In this document: positions 25,346-34,655 of the stretch, one piece after another
How positions within the stretch are numbered: position 1 is the stretch's first letter
Layout: every line of letters begins with the position of its first letter
Program-made: the position numbers and the translations under genes
The notes under the pieces: generated by a model
What the model saw: the letters and a program-made list of their open reading frames with translations, nothing else
What the model was told of the DNA's origin: nothing
The model's database searches: none
Origin: Porphyromonas gulae DSM 15663
GTDB taxonomy: Bacteria; Bacteroidota; Bacteroidia; Bacteroidales; Porphyromonadaceae
DNA length: 42,736 bases
Direction of reading: 5' to 3'
Assembly (NCBI RefSeq): GCF_000378065.1
Contig: NZ_KB899171.1
Coordinates: 1 to 42,736, forward strand

Positions 25346-25374
25346 AAGCTCTACAATTACAAAAAGAAGAGAAT

Positions 25375-25413
25375 GAAAGAGGGACTGTGTCGCGAATGAC
25401 ACAGCCCCCTTTC
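25375..25413 (-). terminator. terminator of pckA
   Basis: GAAAGAGGGACTGTGTC (25375-25391) pairs with GACACAGCCCCCTTTC (25398-25413) with few mismatches. T-rich runs flank both sides. It follows the pckA stop (25442) on the minus strand. Confidence 0.85.
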
Positions 25414-25441
25414 TCTTTTTTCTCTTTCTTTTTCGGAAAGC

Positions 25442-27049
25442 TTAGAGCTTAGGCCCTGCTGCTACGAGAGCCTTGCCGGCATCGTTGCCCGTGAACTTGA
25501 CGAAGTTCTTGGTGAAACGCTCGGCCAGATCCTTTGCTTTCGTCGTCCACTCGGTGGCATCGGCATAGGTGTCGCGCGGATCGAGGATATTCGGATCCAC
25601 ACCGGGCAGAGCCGTCGGCACCTTGAAGTCGAAGAAAGGAATAGCCTTGGTCGGAGCCTTGTCTATGGAGCCGTCGAGGATGGCATCGATGATACCGCGC
25701 GTATCCTTGATGGAGATACGCTTGCCCGTACCGTTCCAACCCGTATTGACGAGGTAAGCCGTAGCTCCTACCATCTCCATTTTCTTCACAAGCTCCTCGG
25801 CATACTTCGTAGGATGGAGCGAGAGGAAAGCCGCTCCGAAGCAAGCGGAGAACGTAGGCGTAGGCTCCGTGATGCCGCGCTCGGTACCGGCCAGCTTGGC
25901 GGTAAAGCCCGAGAGGAAGTAGTACTTGGTCTGCTCCGGAGTCAGGATGGAAACGGGAGGCAATACGCCGAAAGCATCGGCCGAGAGGAAGATCACCTTC
26001 TTGGCATGGCCGGCTTTGGACACGGGCTTCACGATGTTGTCGATATGATAGATCGGATAAGAGACGCGGGTATTCTCCGTCACGGACTTGTCGTCGAAGT
26101 CGATCTTACCGGCGGCATCCACGGTCACGTTCTCCAGCAGCGCATCGCGGCGAATGGCATTGTAGATATCCGGCTCGTTCTCGCGGCTCAGGTTGATCAC
26201 CTTGGCGTAGCATCCGCCTTCGAAGTTGAAGATACCGTCCTCGTCCCAGCCGTGCTCGTCGTCGCCGATCAGCTTGCGCTTCGGATCCGTACTGAGCGTG
26301 GTCTTGCCCGTACCGGACAGACCGAAGAAGATAGCCGTCTCCTTCTCGTCCATGCTCGTATTGGCAGAGCAGTGCATGGAGGCCATGCCGCGCAGGGGAA
26401 GGAGGTAGTTCATGTAGGAGAACATACCTTTCTTCATCTCACCGCCGTACCATGTATTCAGGATCACCTGCACCTTCTCGGTCAGGTTGAATACGACGGC
26501 CGTCTCGGAGTTCAGTCCCAGCTCCTTGTAGTTCTCCACCTTCGCTTTGGAAGCGTTCATCACCACGAAGTCAGGTTCGCCGTAGTTGGCCAGCTCCTCT
26601 TCCGTGGGGCGGATAAACATATTCTTGACGAAGTGCGCCTGCCAGGCCACCTCCATGATAAAGCGGATTTTCAACCGTGAGCTTTCGTTGGCACCGCAGA
26701 ACGTGTCCACGACGAAAAGACGCTTACCGGAGAGCTGTTCCACGGCCAGCTTTTTGATGCTCTTCCATGCCTCCGGAGTCACGGGCTTGTTGTCGTTCTT
26801 GTATTCGTCCGACGTCCACCAGATGGTGTTTCGGGTTGTATCGTCCATGACGAAGAACTTATCCTTGGGCGAACGACCCGTATAGACACCGGTCATCACA
26901 TTGACTGCTCCCAGTTCGGTAAGCTGTCCTTTCTCAAAGCCTTCGAGACCGGCTTTGGTCTCTTCTTCAAAAAGGAACTCGTAAGATGGGTTGTGGATAA
27001 TCTCAGTGGCATTGAGAATGCCATACTTTGTCAAATCTAATTTGCTCAT
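25442..27049 (-). CDS. pckA: phosphoenolpyruvate carboxykinase (ATP type)
   Basis: The 535-aa enzyme interconverts oxaloacetate plus ATP and PEP plus CO2, either for gluconeogenesis or, in anaerobes, to fix CO2 into oxaloacetate. Markers are the kinase-1a P-loop [11 protein letters not shown], the preceding MHCSAN block, [24 protein letters not shown], and TGRSPKDKF for substrate binding. The reading frame is open to 27337, but the 96 extra codons cross the promoter at 27166, so I start at the ATG at 27049. It diverges from pgk, putting two gluconeogenic genes on a shared regulatory region. Confidence 0.95.
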   Translation of the reverse strand: MSKLDLTKYGILNATEIIHNPSYEFLFEEETKAGLEGFEKGQLTELGAVNVMTGVYTGRSPKDKFFVMDDTTRNTIWWTSDEYKNDNKPVTPEAWKSIKKLAVEQLSGKRLFVVDTFCGANESSRLKIRFIMEVAWQAHFVKNMFIRPTEEELANYGEPDFVVMNASKAKVENYKELGLNSETAVVFNLTEKVQVILNTWYGGEMKKGMFSYMNYLLPLRGMASMHCSANTSMDEKETAIFFGLSGTGKTTLSTDPKRKLIGDDEHGWDEDGIFNFEGGCYAKVINLSRENEPDIYNAIRRDALLENVTVDAAGKIDFDDKSVTENTRVSYPIYHIDNIVKPVSKAGHAKKVIFLSADAFGVLPPVSILTPEQTKYYFLSGFTAKLAGTERGITEPTPTFSACFGAAFLSLHPTKYAEELVKKMEMVGATAYLVNTGWNGTGKRISIKDTRGIIDAILDGSIDKAPTKAIPFFDFKVPTALPGVDPNILDPRDTYADATEWTTKAKDLAERFTKNFVKFTGNDAGKALVAAGPKL

Positions 27050-27165
27050 TACCTGAATAATTAAGTTTGTTCTAAAATCTCTGTTGCAAGTCTCGTCCAA
27101 TCGTCCCCGACCAACTACAAGAAGCTCGTCCCGCAAGACGGGATCGGGTGACCCTCGAGACCGAG

Positions 27166-27194
27166 CAAAGATATATAAATTCTTCAGGAACCAA
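27166..27194 (-). promoter_or_regulatory. promoter of pckA
   Basis: On the minus strand TTG (27192-27194), 18 nt and TATCTTTG (27166-27173) nearly match the Bacteroidota consensus. The predicted leader is about 110 nt. Confidence 0.65.
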
Positions 27195-27287
27195 TAACGC
27201 CGTTTCCGTTCGAGACCGATACCGAAACGATGGGATTCCGAGGGCGGATTAAAGGGACAAAGCAACTGCTCTTCTATATAAACTTCG

Positions 27288-27295
27288 TATGTTTG
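27288..27295 (+). promoter_or_regulatory. -7 box upstream of pgk
   Basis: TATGTTTG matches TAnnTTTG and lies about 50 nt before the pgk ATG at 27346. It excludes the upstream in-frame ATG at 27289. Confidence 0.55.
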
Positions 27296-27345
27296 TCCGC
27301 ACAATAAACGAACCACTCCCGTCAGGGGCAAAAACATTCAATACA

Positions 27346-28602
27346 ATGACGATAGAACAATTCAATTTCGCAGGCAAGAAAGCCTTCGTGCGCGTCGATT
27401 TCAACGTTCCCCTCGATGACAACTTTAAGATCACCGACGACACTCGCATCCGCGCAGCCCTCCCCACCCTCCGCAAGATCATAGCCGATGGCGGTATGGC
27501 CATCATCGGCTCTCATTTGGGACGCCCCAAAGGCGTGGCACCGGAGTTCTCCCTCCGGCATATCCTGCCGCACGTATCCGAACTGCTCGGCGTGGACGTC
27601 CTCTTCGCCGACGACTGCATCGGGGCCGATGCCATGGACAAGGCGGCCAAGCTCAAAGCCGGCCAAGTGCTGCTGCTCGAAAATCTCCGCTTCTATGCCG
27701 AAGAGGAAGGTAAGCCGCGCGGACTCTCCGACGATGCTTCGGACGAAGAGAAAGCCGCAGCGAAGAAAGCCGTCAAGGCTGCTCAGAAAGAGTTTACCCA
27801 AAAGCTGGCTTCCATGGCCGACTGCTACGTGAACGATGCTTTCGGTACAGCCCATCGGGCGCATGCTTCTACGGCACTGATCGCTGACCACTTCGACCGA
27901 GACCACAAAATGTTCGGCTACCTGATGGAGAAAGAAGTAAAAGCCGTGGAGAGAGTGCTGCACGACATCAAGCGGCCGTTCACCGCCATCATGGGAGGCT
28001 CCAAGGTATCGACCAAGATAGAAATCATCGAAAACCTGCTCAACAAAGTGGACAACCTGATCCTGACCGGCGGAATGACCTATACCTTCACCAAAGCGGC
28101 AGGCGGTCGCATAGGCGTCTCCATCGTGGAGGACGACAAGCTGGATTTGGCTCGCGACATCGTGAAGAAAGCTGCCGAAAAGGGCGTCAATCTGATACTC
28201 TCCGTCGATACGCGAGTAGCCGACAGGTTCGACAACGATGCAGCCACCCAAGTATGCAGCAATATGGAGATACCCGATGACTGGATGGGGATGGACATAG
28301 GCCCCCGGTCGATCGAGAAATTCCGCAAAGTAATCCTCGAATCCAAAACGATCCTTTGGAACGGCCCCACGGGTGTATTCGAATTTGACAACTTCTCCAT
28401 AGGCTCGAAAGCCGTCGGCGAAGCCATCGTGGAAGCTACGGCCAATGGAGCCTTCTCGCTCGTGGGAGGAGGAGACAGCGTTGCCTGCGTAAATAAATTC
28501 GGCCTTGCCGATAAGGTATCCTACGTCTCCACGGGTGGAGGAGCCTTGCTCGAAGCCATCGAGGGCAAGACCCTCCCTGGCATTGCAGCCATCCAAGGAT
28601 AA
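27346..28602 (+). CDS. pgk: phosphoglycerate kinase
   Basis: The 418-aa glycolytic and gluconeogenic enzyme transfers phosphate between 1,3-bisphosphoglycerate and ADP. Visible blocks are [15 protein letters not shown], the substrate loop [60 protein letters not shown] and the C-terminal [33 protein letters not shown]. The start at 27346 gives normal family length. It has its own promoter box and a strong terminator at 28657. Confidence 0.96.
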   Translation: MTIEQFNFAGKKAFVRVDFNVPLDDNFKITDDTRIRAALPTLRKIIADGGMAIIGSHLGRPKGVAPEFSLRHILPHVSELLGVDVLFADDCIGADAMDKAAKLKAGQVLLLENLRFYAEEEGKPRGLSDDASDEEKAAAKKAVKAAQKEFTQKLASMADCYVNDAFGTAHRAHASTALIADHFDRDHKMFGYLMEKEVKAVERVLHDIKRPFTAIMGGSKVSTKIEIIENLLNKVDNLILTGGMTYTFTKAAGGRIGVSIVEDDKLDLARDIVKKAAEKGVNLILSVDTRVADRFDNDAATQVCSNMEIPDDWMGMDIGPRSIEKFRKVILESKTILWNGPTGVFEFDNFSIGSKAVGEAIVEATANGAFSLVGGGDSVACVNKFGLADKVSYVSTGGGALLEAIEGKTLPGIAAIQG

Positions 28603-28656
28603 TCCCCCCAAAAGGAAGGATATTAACAAGCAATATGTACTGAAAAAGTGGAATTA

Positions 28657-28693
28657 AACCCCGAAAGCCCATCGTCTGACTTTCGGGGTTTTT
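28657..28693 (+). terminator. terminator of pgk
   Basis: AACCCCGAAAG is matched by CTTTCGGGG plus TTTTT, giving a clean GC-rich stem with a 12-nt loop and U tract. Confidence 0.9.
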
Positions 28694-28723
28694 CCATTGA
28701 AGCGAAGATATAATACAGAACCA

Positions 28724-30196
28724 ATGTACCAACGAGAACTATTCCGACACGAATGGCGGCGCACGATCCGCTCCACCATCTCGGCACAGAGCGTTGCCAT
28801 AACGATATTTTGGGCCATTTACTTCCTGTTCGTAGGCGTGAGCCTTTTTGTTTTCGGTCTTATCTTTCCGATAGCGATCAAGGACGGCTTTCCGGCACTT
28901 ACTGCCGTTCAGATCATGACCGGACTCATTCCTTTCCTGATGCTTGCCGGTCTGGTGATCCGCCTTTTCCTGCAACCGCTCAATTATATAAATGAAAACT
29001 ACTATCGGCAGCTACCGATACCGCGCAAAGCCATAGCACGGTATCTTATATTCCGCCCATTGGCCAATCCGATCAACTACTACGTCTTCGTCTTCCTCTT
29101 TCTGCCCTACAGCATCATGACGGGAATAGAAGGAGGGGCAACCGATTTTACTGTAGCTCTCGTCACCCTGCTGCTGCTTACACTGACCAATATGCTCCTG
29201 GCTCCATACCTGAAGCGCATACTGGGCGATGGTCTCCGATTCTATATCATCGTCATCGGTGCCATAGCCCTCATGCTCGCTGCCGAGATCACCGGATTCG
29301 TGCCTTGGTCGGACTATCTGTTCCGCTTCGTCTCATCCCTTCCGGTATATATCGTATGGATCTGCTTGGCATTGATTTCGGTCGGAACGTATATAGCGAG
29401 CCAGCGGTATTTCAGACTGCATCGCTATGCCAAAGAGCGCACCAAGTCCGGCAGCACGGAGCGGTACCACAGTCTGAACTTCGTCCGTCAGCATGGTATC
29501 ATAGGCGAGGTGATAGCACTGCATATCAAGCTCATCCTACGCTCCAAACGCCTTCGCAGTACTTTCATTTTTTCCTTCCTGTTTATATTGTACGGCCTTC
29601 TCTTCTACAAGGAAAGCAATATAGACAAGATGACCGCATATGCGATGATCGCCAATATCATCGTCAGCTCCCTGATGCTGATGCAGCAGCAATTCGTGAT
29701 ACGGTGGGACTGTGGTTTCTTCGACGGGCTGATGGCGCAAGCCATAACCTCCCGAACCTACATCCGCAGCCACTATATCATCCTGATGATACTCAATGCT
29801 GCCAGCTTCATCCTGAGTACACCCTATTTCCTGATGGGAGAGGAGATCGCCTACCTGCACATCTCGCTCTTCCTATGGAACAGCGGCTTGGGAACGATCT
29901 TCATCCTGCTAATGGCATGCTTCAATAAAGGCTACATAGAGGTAATGTCGGGAAGCATAATGAACCAGCAAGGCACTTCGATGGTCAATATCCTGATAGC
30001 GTTGCCGACGATGATGGTCGCCCCGTTTTTGTTGGTTGTACTGAAGTGGCTCACCGATACACGTACGGCCGAAATCGCCATCGGTCTGATCGGTCTGATC
30101 GCCCTCCTAGTGCACAAGCCTCTTCTGAGCTTCTGCACACGCGTTTTCTCTCGTCAGAAACACGCTTTGGCAGAAAGCTTCCGCGAACGCAAATAA
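28724..30196 (+). CDS. ABC transporter permease, DUF5687-like
   Basis: The 490-aa inner-membrane protein has about ten to twelve hydrophobic spans and starts MYQRELFRHEWRRTIRS, typical of the Bacteroidota DUF5687 family encoded with a single ABC ATPase. The substrate is unknown; these are thought to be exporters of the ABC-2 kind. I start at the ATG at 28724 because the earlier TTG at 28697 lies immediately behind the pgk terminator and adds nine odd residues. The ATPase follows after 34 nt. Confidence 0.8.
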   Translation: MYQRELFRHEWRRTIRSTISAQSVAITIFWAIYFLFVGVSLFVFGLIFPIAIKDGFPALTAVQIMTGLIPFLMLAGLVIRLFLQPLNYINENYYRQLPIPRKAIARYLIFRPLANPINYYVFVFLFLPYSIMTGIEGGATDFTVALVTLLLLTLTNMLLAPYLKRILGDGLRFYIIVIGAIALMLAAEITGFVPWSDYLFRFVSSLPVYIVWICLALISVGTYIASQRYFRLHRYAKERTKSGSTERYHSLNFVRQHGIIGEVIALHIKLILRSKRLRSTFIFSFLFILYGLLFYKESNIDKMTAYAMIANIIVSSLMLMQQQFVIRWDCGFFDGLMAQAITSRTYIRSHYIILMILNAASFILSTPYFLMGEEIAYLHISLFLWNSGLGTIFILLMACFNKGYIEVMSGSIMNQQGTSMVNILIALPTMMVAPFLLVVLKWLTDTRTAEIAIGLIGLIALLVHKPLLSFCTRVFSRQKHALAESFRERK

Positions 30197-30230
30197 TTTT
30201 GACGACAATCTTTAGACCACTGCAATAGAT

Positions 30231-30932
30231 ATGATACAAATAACCGACCTGAGCAAAAAATACAACGGAGTTACCGTACTGGATATTCCCCGTCTCTCCA
30301 TAAGCCACGGCGAAACCTTCGGTTTGGTAGGCAATAACGGTGCCGGCAAGACCACTCTCTTCCGCCTCATCCTCGATCTGATCAAAGCCGATAGCGGTAG
30401 CATCTCCATCGACGACATCCCCGTAGCGGGCAGTGACGATTGGAAGGGCCGTGTCGGAGCCTTCCTCGACGAAAGCTTCCTCATCGGCTTCCTGCGTCCG
30501 GAGGAGTACTTCGATTTCATCGGCAAACTCCATCACCTCGACAAGGAGGAGATAGAGCGTTTTCTCGACTACATGTCGCCCCTCTTTGCCGATGAAGTTT
30601 TGGGCAAGAACAAACTCATCCGGGACTTTTCCAAAGGGAACCAAAAGAAAATAGGCATAGCTGCTGCCATGCTCTCTCGCCCCGATATATTGATCCTCGA
30701 CGAACCGTTCACGGCACTCGACCCCTCATCACAAATACGGCTGAAGAAAATGCTCAACGAACATGCAGCCCAATACGGTACCACCATGCTTATCTCCAGC
30801 CACGACCTCAACCACGTGACCGAAGTCAGCAGCCGTATCGTAGTGCTGCAAAAAGGCGAGATCATCAAAGACCTCCAAACAAACGAACAGACGCTGTCCG
30901 AACTGGAACGGCACTTCGCCGTCGAAGGATAA
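30231..30932 (+). CDS. ABC transporter ATP-binding protein
   Basis: The 233-aa ATPase contains Walker A GNNGAGKTT (about 34-42), the signature-like SKGNQKKIGIAAAML, Walker B ILILDEPFTALD, and the H-loop ISSHDLNHV. The signature reads SKGNQ rather than LSGGQ, as in many ABC-2 exporter ATPases. It probably energises the DUF5687-type permease encoded just upstream. Confidence 0.9.
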   Translation: MIQITDLSKKYNGVTVLDIPRLSISHGETFGLVGNNGAGKTTLFRLILDLIKADSGSISIDDIPVAGSDDWKGRVGAFLDESFLIGFLRPEEYFDFIGKLHHLDKEEIERFLDYMSPLFADEVLGKNKLIRDFSKGNQKKIGIAAAMLSRPDILILDEPFTALDPSSQIRLKKMLNEHAAQYGTTMLISSHDLNHVTEVSSRIVVLQKGEIIKDLQTNEQTLSELERHFAVEG

Positions 30933-31025
30933 AACGGCCGGAGTAAAGCCGATTCGATCCTCAGGGATTAGTCCCTTCGTCACCGCCCCTTTGGGGCAAT
31001 ATCCGCAATCCACTTCTTCCGAAAT

Positions 31026-31060
31026 ACGCGCCGCAAACGCTCCGATTGCGGCGCGTGTTT
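31026..31060 (+). terminator. strong hairpin behind the ABC operon
   Basis: ACGCGCCGCAA (31026-31036) and TTGCGGCGCGT (31046-31056) form a perfect 11-bp GC-rich stem with a 9-nt loop. The T tract is weak (GTTTG), so termination is probable but not certain. Confidence 0.55.
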
Positions 31061-31070
31061 GCCGAACAAA

Positions 31071-31180
31071 GTGGCGCGAGAATTTTTTCGTTTTGGCTCG
31101 TAATTTTTTTACTCCCCGCGCCAAAACGAAAAAGTTCTCGCACCATGTTTTTTGGCGTTATAAACAGGAAAATTTTGGCG
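31071..31180. repeat. palindromic dispersed element, copy 2
   Basis: CGAGAATTTTTTCGTTTTGGC (31077-31097) and its inverted partner (31120-31140) pair over 21 positions with one mismatch around a 22-nt loop. Outer GTGG/CACC extends the palindrome. The block order matches copy 1 at 18797. Chance reading frames through both copies give similar peptides (WRE...F.LAR), which the DNA repeat explains. Confidence 0.8.
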
Positions 31181-31419
31181 CGCAAACCAAACGAATCCGA
31201 GATGATGCCTTCCTCATTTTCATTCACGTTCGTAGGGAAAGATCATCCTGTTCGTTGGCTATCTGTCTTTCAGGTATTTATCATTTTCAATCCGTGGAAA
31301 TCCGCATACGATCCTCAAGATCCGGATCGGAAAAGCACGTTAAAATAAGTGGCAGATATGCGAAATAATTGCTATATTAGCATAAACAACACTCCGTAGA
31401 GGAAGCCAACAAAACGACG

Positions 31420-33396
31420 ATGAGTTACCTCAAATTCGACAAAACGCTCATGGCGAATCTGGACGAATCGCTTCAGCGCGAATACATCCGTACCAATCGA
31501 AAAGGGGCTTATTCCAGCTCTACGATAGTAGGCTGCAACACCCGTAAATATCATGGTCTGTTGGTCGTTCCCATCCCGGAGCTGGGGGATCAGAATCGCG
31601 TGCTGCTGTCGTCGCTGGATCTGACCATTATCCAGCATGGAGCGGAGTTCAACGTAGCGGTTCATCACTACAAGGGCGGAGTCATCAGTCCCAACGGTCA
31701 TAAGTATATCCGCGAGTACAATGTGGATATAATACCGGCCACCATCTTTCGCGTGGGAGGAGTGGTGCTCAAGCGCGAACAGGTATTCTGCCACTACATC
31801 AATCGTACCATATTCAAGTACACCCTGATGGAAGCACATAGCGATACGCTACTGCGCTTTCGTCCCCTGCTTGCTTTCAGGAGCGTGACAGCCCTCACTC
31901 ACGAAAACGGGCAGATCGAACGCGGACATATCCCGGCCCGAAACGGCATAGGGATCAGCCTCTACAAGGGTTATCCCCATCTCTTCATGCAGTTCAGCAA
32001 AGAACCCGAATACCGCGAGGAGGGATATTGGTACAAAGACTTCGAATACCCCAAGGAAAAAGAGCGCGGATACGAGTGTACGGAGGATCTTTACATGCCC
32101 GGCACATTCGAGATTCCCATAAAAAAAGGAGAATCCATCTACTTTGCCGCCGGTCTTGAAGAGGCCAATCCGAATACCCTCCGAACGACATTTGCCAAGG
32201 AAGTACGAGAGCGCATCCCTCGCGAAGATTTTTTCAGCTGCTTGAGGAATGCAGCCCACCAGCTCTACTACCGCCCTACCCCCGACGATGGCTACCTTCT
32301 GGCCGGCTATCCGTGGTTCGACGTTCGAGCTCGCGATCTGCTCGTGGCACTGCCCGGCTGTACCCTATGTGTAGAAGCACCGGAGCGATTCGAACGCATC
32401 GTCAATACCGTCATTCCTGCGATGGAACGCTACATGCGACTGCATCAAGATGACGACACCATACACGGACTGCACGAGCCGGACGTTGGGATTTGGGCTA
32501 TTTGGGCCATCCAGCAGTATGCACGCCGCAACGGCTTGGAAGCAGCCAAGAGATTCGGCACCTTCGTCAGCGAAGTGGTATCTTATTATCTGTCCGCCGA
32601 GCACCCGACGGCACAAATTCGTGAAAACGGTCTCCTCTACGTCTTCGGCACAGGCTTCCCGTTAAGTTGGATGGATGCCAAACTGAACGGCAAAGCCGTT
32701 GTCCCCCGTGAGGGCTATCTCGTCGAATTGAATGCTCTCTGGTACAATGCCCTCTGCTTCGAGCGAGAACTCAATGGGGAAAAACCGGAGATCGGCGAAA
32801 TCATCAGCCGGATCGAAAGATCCTTCCCCGATACATTTCTGAATTGCTACAACTATCTCTTCGATTACGTTCGGGATGGCAAAGCTCAGGACTGGAGCGT
32901 ACGCCCGAACATGCTCTTCGCCATATCCCTCCCCTACTCCCCACTACAACGCGACCGGCAGCTACAAGTACTCGAGATCATCACAAGAGAACTGCTGACA
33001 CCGAAAGGGCTTCGAAGCCTAAGCCCCAAGAGCGAAGGCTACCGGCCTTACTGCCGTGGCAAACAAGAAGAACGGGAGCTGGCCTACTACAACGGTTCGG
33101 TATGGCCTTGGCTGCTGGGACAATACACCGAAGCCTATCTGCGTTTATACGGGAATAGCGGAGTGACCTTTCTCGAAAGGATGCTTATCGGCATGGAAGA
33201 GGAACTACAGATGCACGGTATCGGCACCGTCTCGGAGTTGTTCGACGGCAACCCGCCTTTTATGGGGCGCGGAGCCATCTCTTTTGCTATGAGCGTAGGA
33301 GAGATATTGAGAGCCAAAGAACTACTGAACAGGACAGAATCCGATATGCACCTGAGTGTACGTCATATGTACAATTATACAAAATGGAAAAGATGA
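31420..33396 (+). CDS. glycogen debranching enzyme (amylo-alpha-1,6-glucosidase type)
   Basis: The 658-aa protein has the bacterial GDE layout. An N-terminal beta domain (about 1-250) opens with REYIRTNRKGAYSSSTIVGCNTRKYHGLLV, and an (alpha/alpha)6 catalytic domain (about 280-650) contains AGYPWFDVRARDLLVALPG, GFPLSWMDAKLNGKAVVPREGYLVELNALWYNAL and GSVWPWLLGQYTEAYLRL. It removes alpha-1,6 branch points of glycogen-like polymers in the cytoplasm. It is the first gene of an operon whose next two members join by 4-bp ATGA overlaps. No clean TAnnTTTG box was found; TATATTAG at 31373-31380 is the nearest. Confidence 0.88.
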   Translation: MSYLKFDKTLMANLDESLQREYIRTNRKGAYSSSTIVGCNTRKYHGLLVVPIPELGDQNRVLLSSLDLTIIQHGAEFNVAVHHYKGGVISPNGHKYIREYNVDIIPATIFRVGGVVLKREQVFCHYINRTIFKYTLMEAHSDTLLRFRPLLAFRSVTALTHENGQIERGHIPARNGIGISLYKGYPHLFMQFSKEPEYREEGYWYKDFEYPKEKERGYECTEDLYMPGTFEIPIKKGESIYFAAGLEEANPNTLRTTFAKEVRERIPREDFFSCLRNAAHQLYYRPTPDDGYLLAGYPWFDVRARDLLVALPGCTLCVEAPERFERIVNTVIPAMERYMRLHQDDDTIHGLHEPDVGIWAIWAIQQYARRNGLEAAKRFGTFVSEVVSYYLSAEHPTAQIRENGLLYVFGTGFPLSWMDAKLNGKAVVPREGYLVELNALWYNALCFERELNGEKPEIGEIISRIERSFPDTFLNCYNYLFDYVRDGKAQDWSVRPNMLFAISLPYSPLQRDRQLQVLEIITRELLTPKGLRSLSPKSEGYRPYCRGKQEERELAYYNGSVWPWLLGQYTEAYLRLYGNSGVTFLERMLIGMEEELQMHGIGTVSELFDGNPPFMGRGAISFAMSVGEILRAKELLNRTESDMHLSVRHMYNYTKWKR

Positions 33397-34655
33397 AAGC
33401 GTTGATGTTCGGTTGGGAGTTCCCCCCACATATCCTCGGCGGATTGGGGACAGCCAGCTATGGCCTTACCAGAGGGATGGCCATGCAGCCCGACATGGAT
33501 ATTACTTTCGTCATCCCCAAACCGTGGGGAGATGAGGACAAGAGTTTCCTCCGGCTCATAGGTACCAACTGCGCTCCCATAGTGTACAAGAATGTCCCCA
33601 CCGAAACGGTGACCCAACTCTTGGGCAACCGAATGGATCTCCGGACATACGAGGATCTGCGCAGCAACATTTATGCCGACTTCAGCTACAAGAAGACGGA
33701 TGCCCTCGGCTGTATCGAATTTTCCGGACGCTATCCGGACAATCTGCTGGAAGAGATCAATAACTACTCCGTCGTAGCAGGCGTGATAGCACGTACCATC
33801 CCGTGCGACGTGATCCACTCCCACGACTGGCTCACCTATCCGGCCGGTATACATGCCAAAACGGTTACGGGGAAGCCGCTCGTAGTTCATGTGCACGCTA
33901 CGGACTTCGATCGCAGCAGGGGCAATGTGAATCCGCAAGTCTTTGCCATCGAGAAGGACGGTATGAACCATGCGGATCATATCATCACGGTCAGCAATCT
34001 GACCAGACGGACCGTCATCGAAAAGTACGGACAGCATCCCGACAAGGTGACCACGGTGCACAATGCGGTGGAGCCTCTGCCTGCCTCTATTCTGACTTTG
34101 CCCGACAAACGAGGCGTACAGGACAAGGTAATTACCTTCCTCGGACGAATCACGATGCAGAAAGGCCCCGAATACTTCGTCGAAGCAGCGGCCAAAGTGC
34201 TCGAACGGACAGCTAACGTACGCTTCGTAATGGCCGGAAACGGCGACATGATGGACGCCATGATCAGGCTGGCAGCCCGACACAAGATAGCCGACCGCTT
34301 CCACTTCACCGGATTTATGAAAGGCGAACAGGTGTACGAGGTATTCAAGGCAAGCGATGTCTATGTGATGCCATCCGTATCAGAGCCTTTCGGCATCTCT
34401 CCTCTCGAAGCCATGCAGTGCGGAGTACCCTCCATTATTTCCAAACAGAGCGGATGTGCCGAGATTCTGAACTACGCCATCAAAGTGGACTATTGGGACA
34501 TAGATGCCATGGCGGATGCCATGCACGCACTCATAGCCTATCCGGAGCTGCATACTTTCTTGCGCGACGAAGGCCTGCGAGAGGTGAACAATATCAAGTG
34601 GGAGACTGCCGGACAAAAGGTACGCGACATATATAATAAAGTAACAGGACGATGA
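33393..34655 (+). CDS. GT4 glycosyltransferase, probable glycogen synthase
   Basis: This GT-B fold enzyme shows the glycogen-synthase-like start MKALMFGWEFPPHILGGLGTASYGL with the sugar-nucleotide loop, HSHDWLTYPAG, the donor-site segment FLGRITMQKGPEYFVEAA, and the EPFGISPLEAMQCGVPSII E-X7-E motif. From the ATG at 33393 (420 aa) it overlaps the debranching gene's stop by 4 bp, with GGAAAAG just before it. An ATG three codons earlier (33384) has no such site. It probably elongates an alpha-1,4-glucan from ADP- or UDP-glucose; the donor cannot be read from sequence alone. Confidence 0.85.
   Translation: MKALMFGWEFPPHILGGLGTASYGLTRGMAMQPDMDITFVIPKPWGDEDKSFLRLIGTNCAPIVYKNVPTETVTQLLGNRMDLRTYEDLRSNIYADFSYKKTDALGCIEFSGRYPDNLLEEINNYSVVAGVIARTIPCDVIHSHDWLTYPAGIHAKTVTGKPLVVHVHATDFDRSRGNVNPQVFAIEKDGMNHADHIITVSNLTRRTVIEKYGQHPDKVTTVHNAVEPLPASILTLPDKRGVQDKVITFLGRITMQKGPEYFVEAAAKVLERTANVRFVMAGNGDMMDAMIRLAARHKIADRFHFTGFMKGEQVYEVFKASDVYVMPSVSEPFGISPLEAMQCGVPSIISKQSGCAEILNYAIKVDYWDIDAMADAMHALIAYPELHTFLRDEGLREVNNIKWETAGQKVRDIYNKVTGR

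Noticed and set aside
27322-28629. 435-codon minus-strand frame opposite pgk
   Set aside because: It is antisense to a complete phosphoglycerate kinase; its length results from the codon bias of pgk.
30991-31368. 125-codon plus-strand frame upstream of the debranching gene
   Set aside because: It crosses the strong hairpin at 31026 and palindromic element copy 2, and has no start signals or natural composition.
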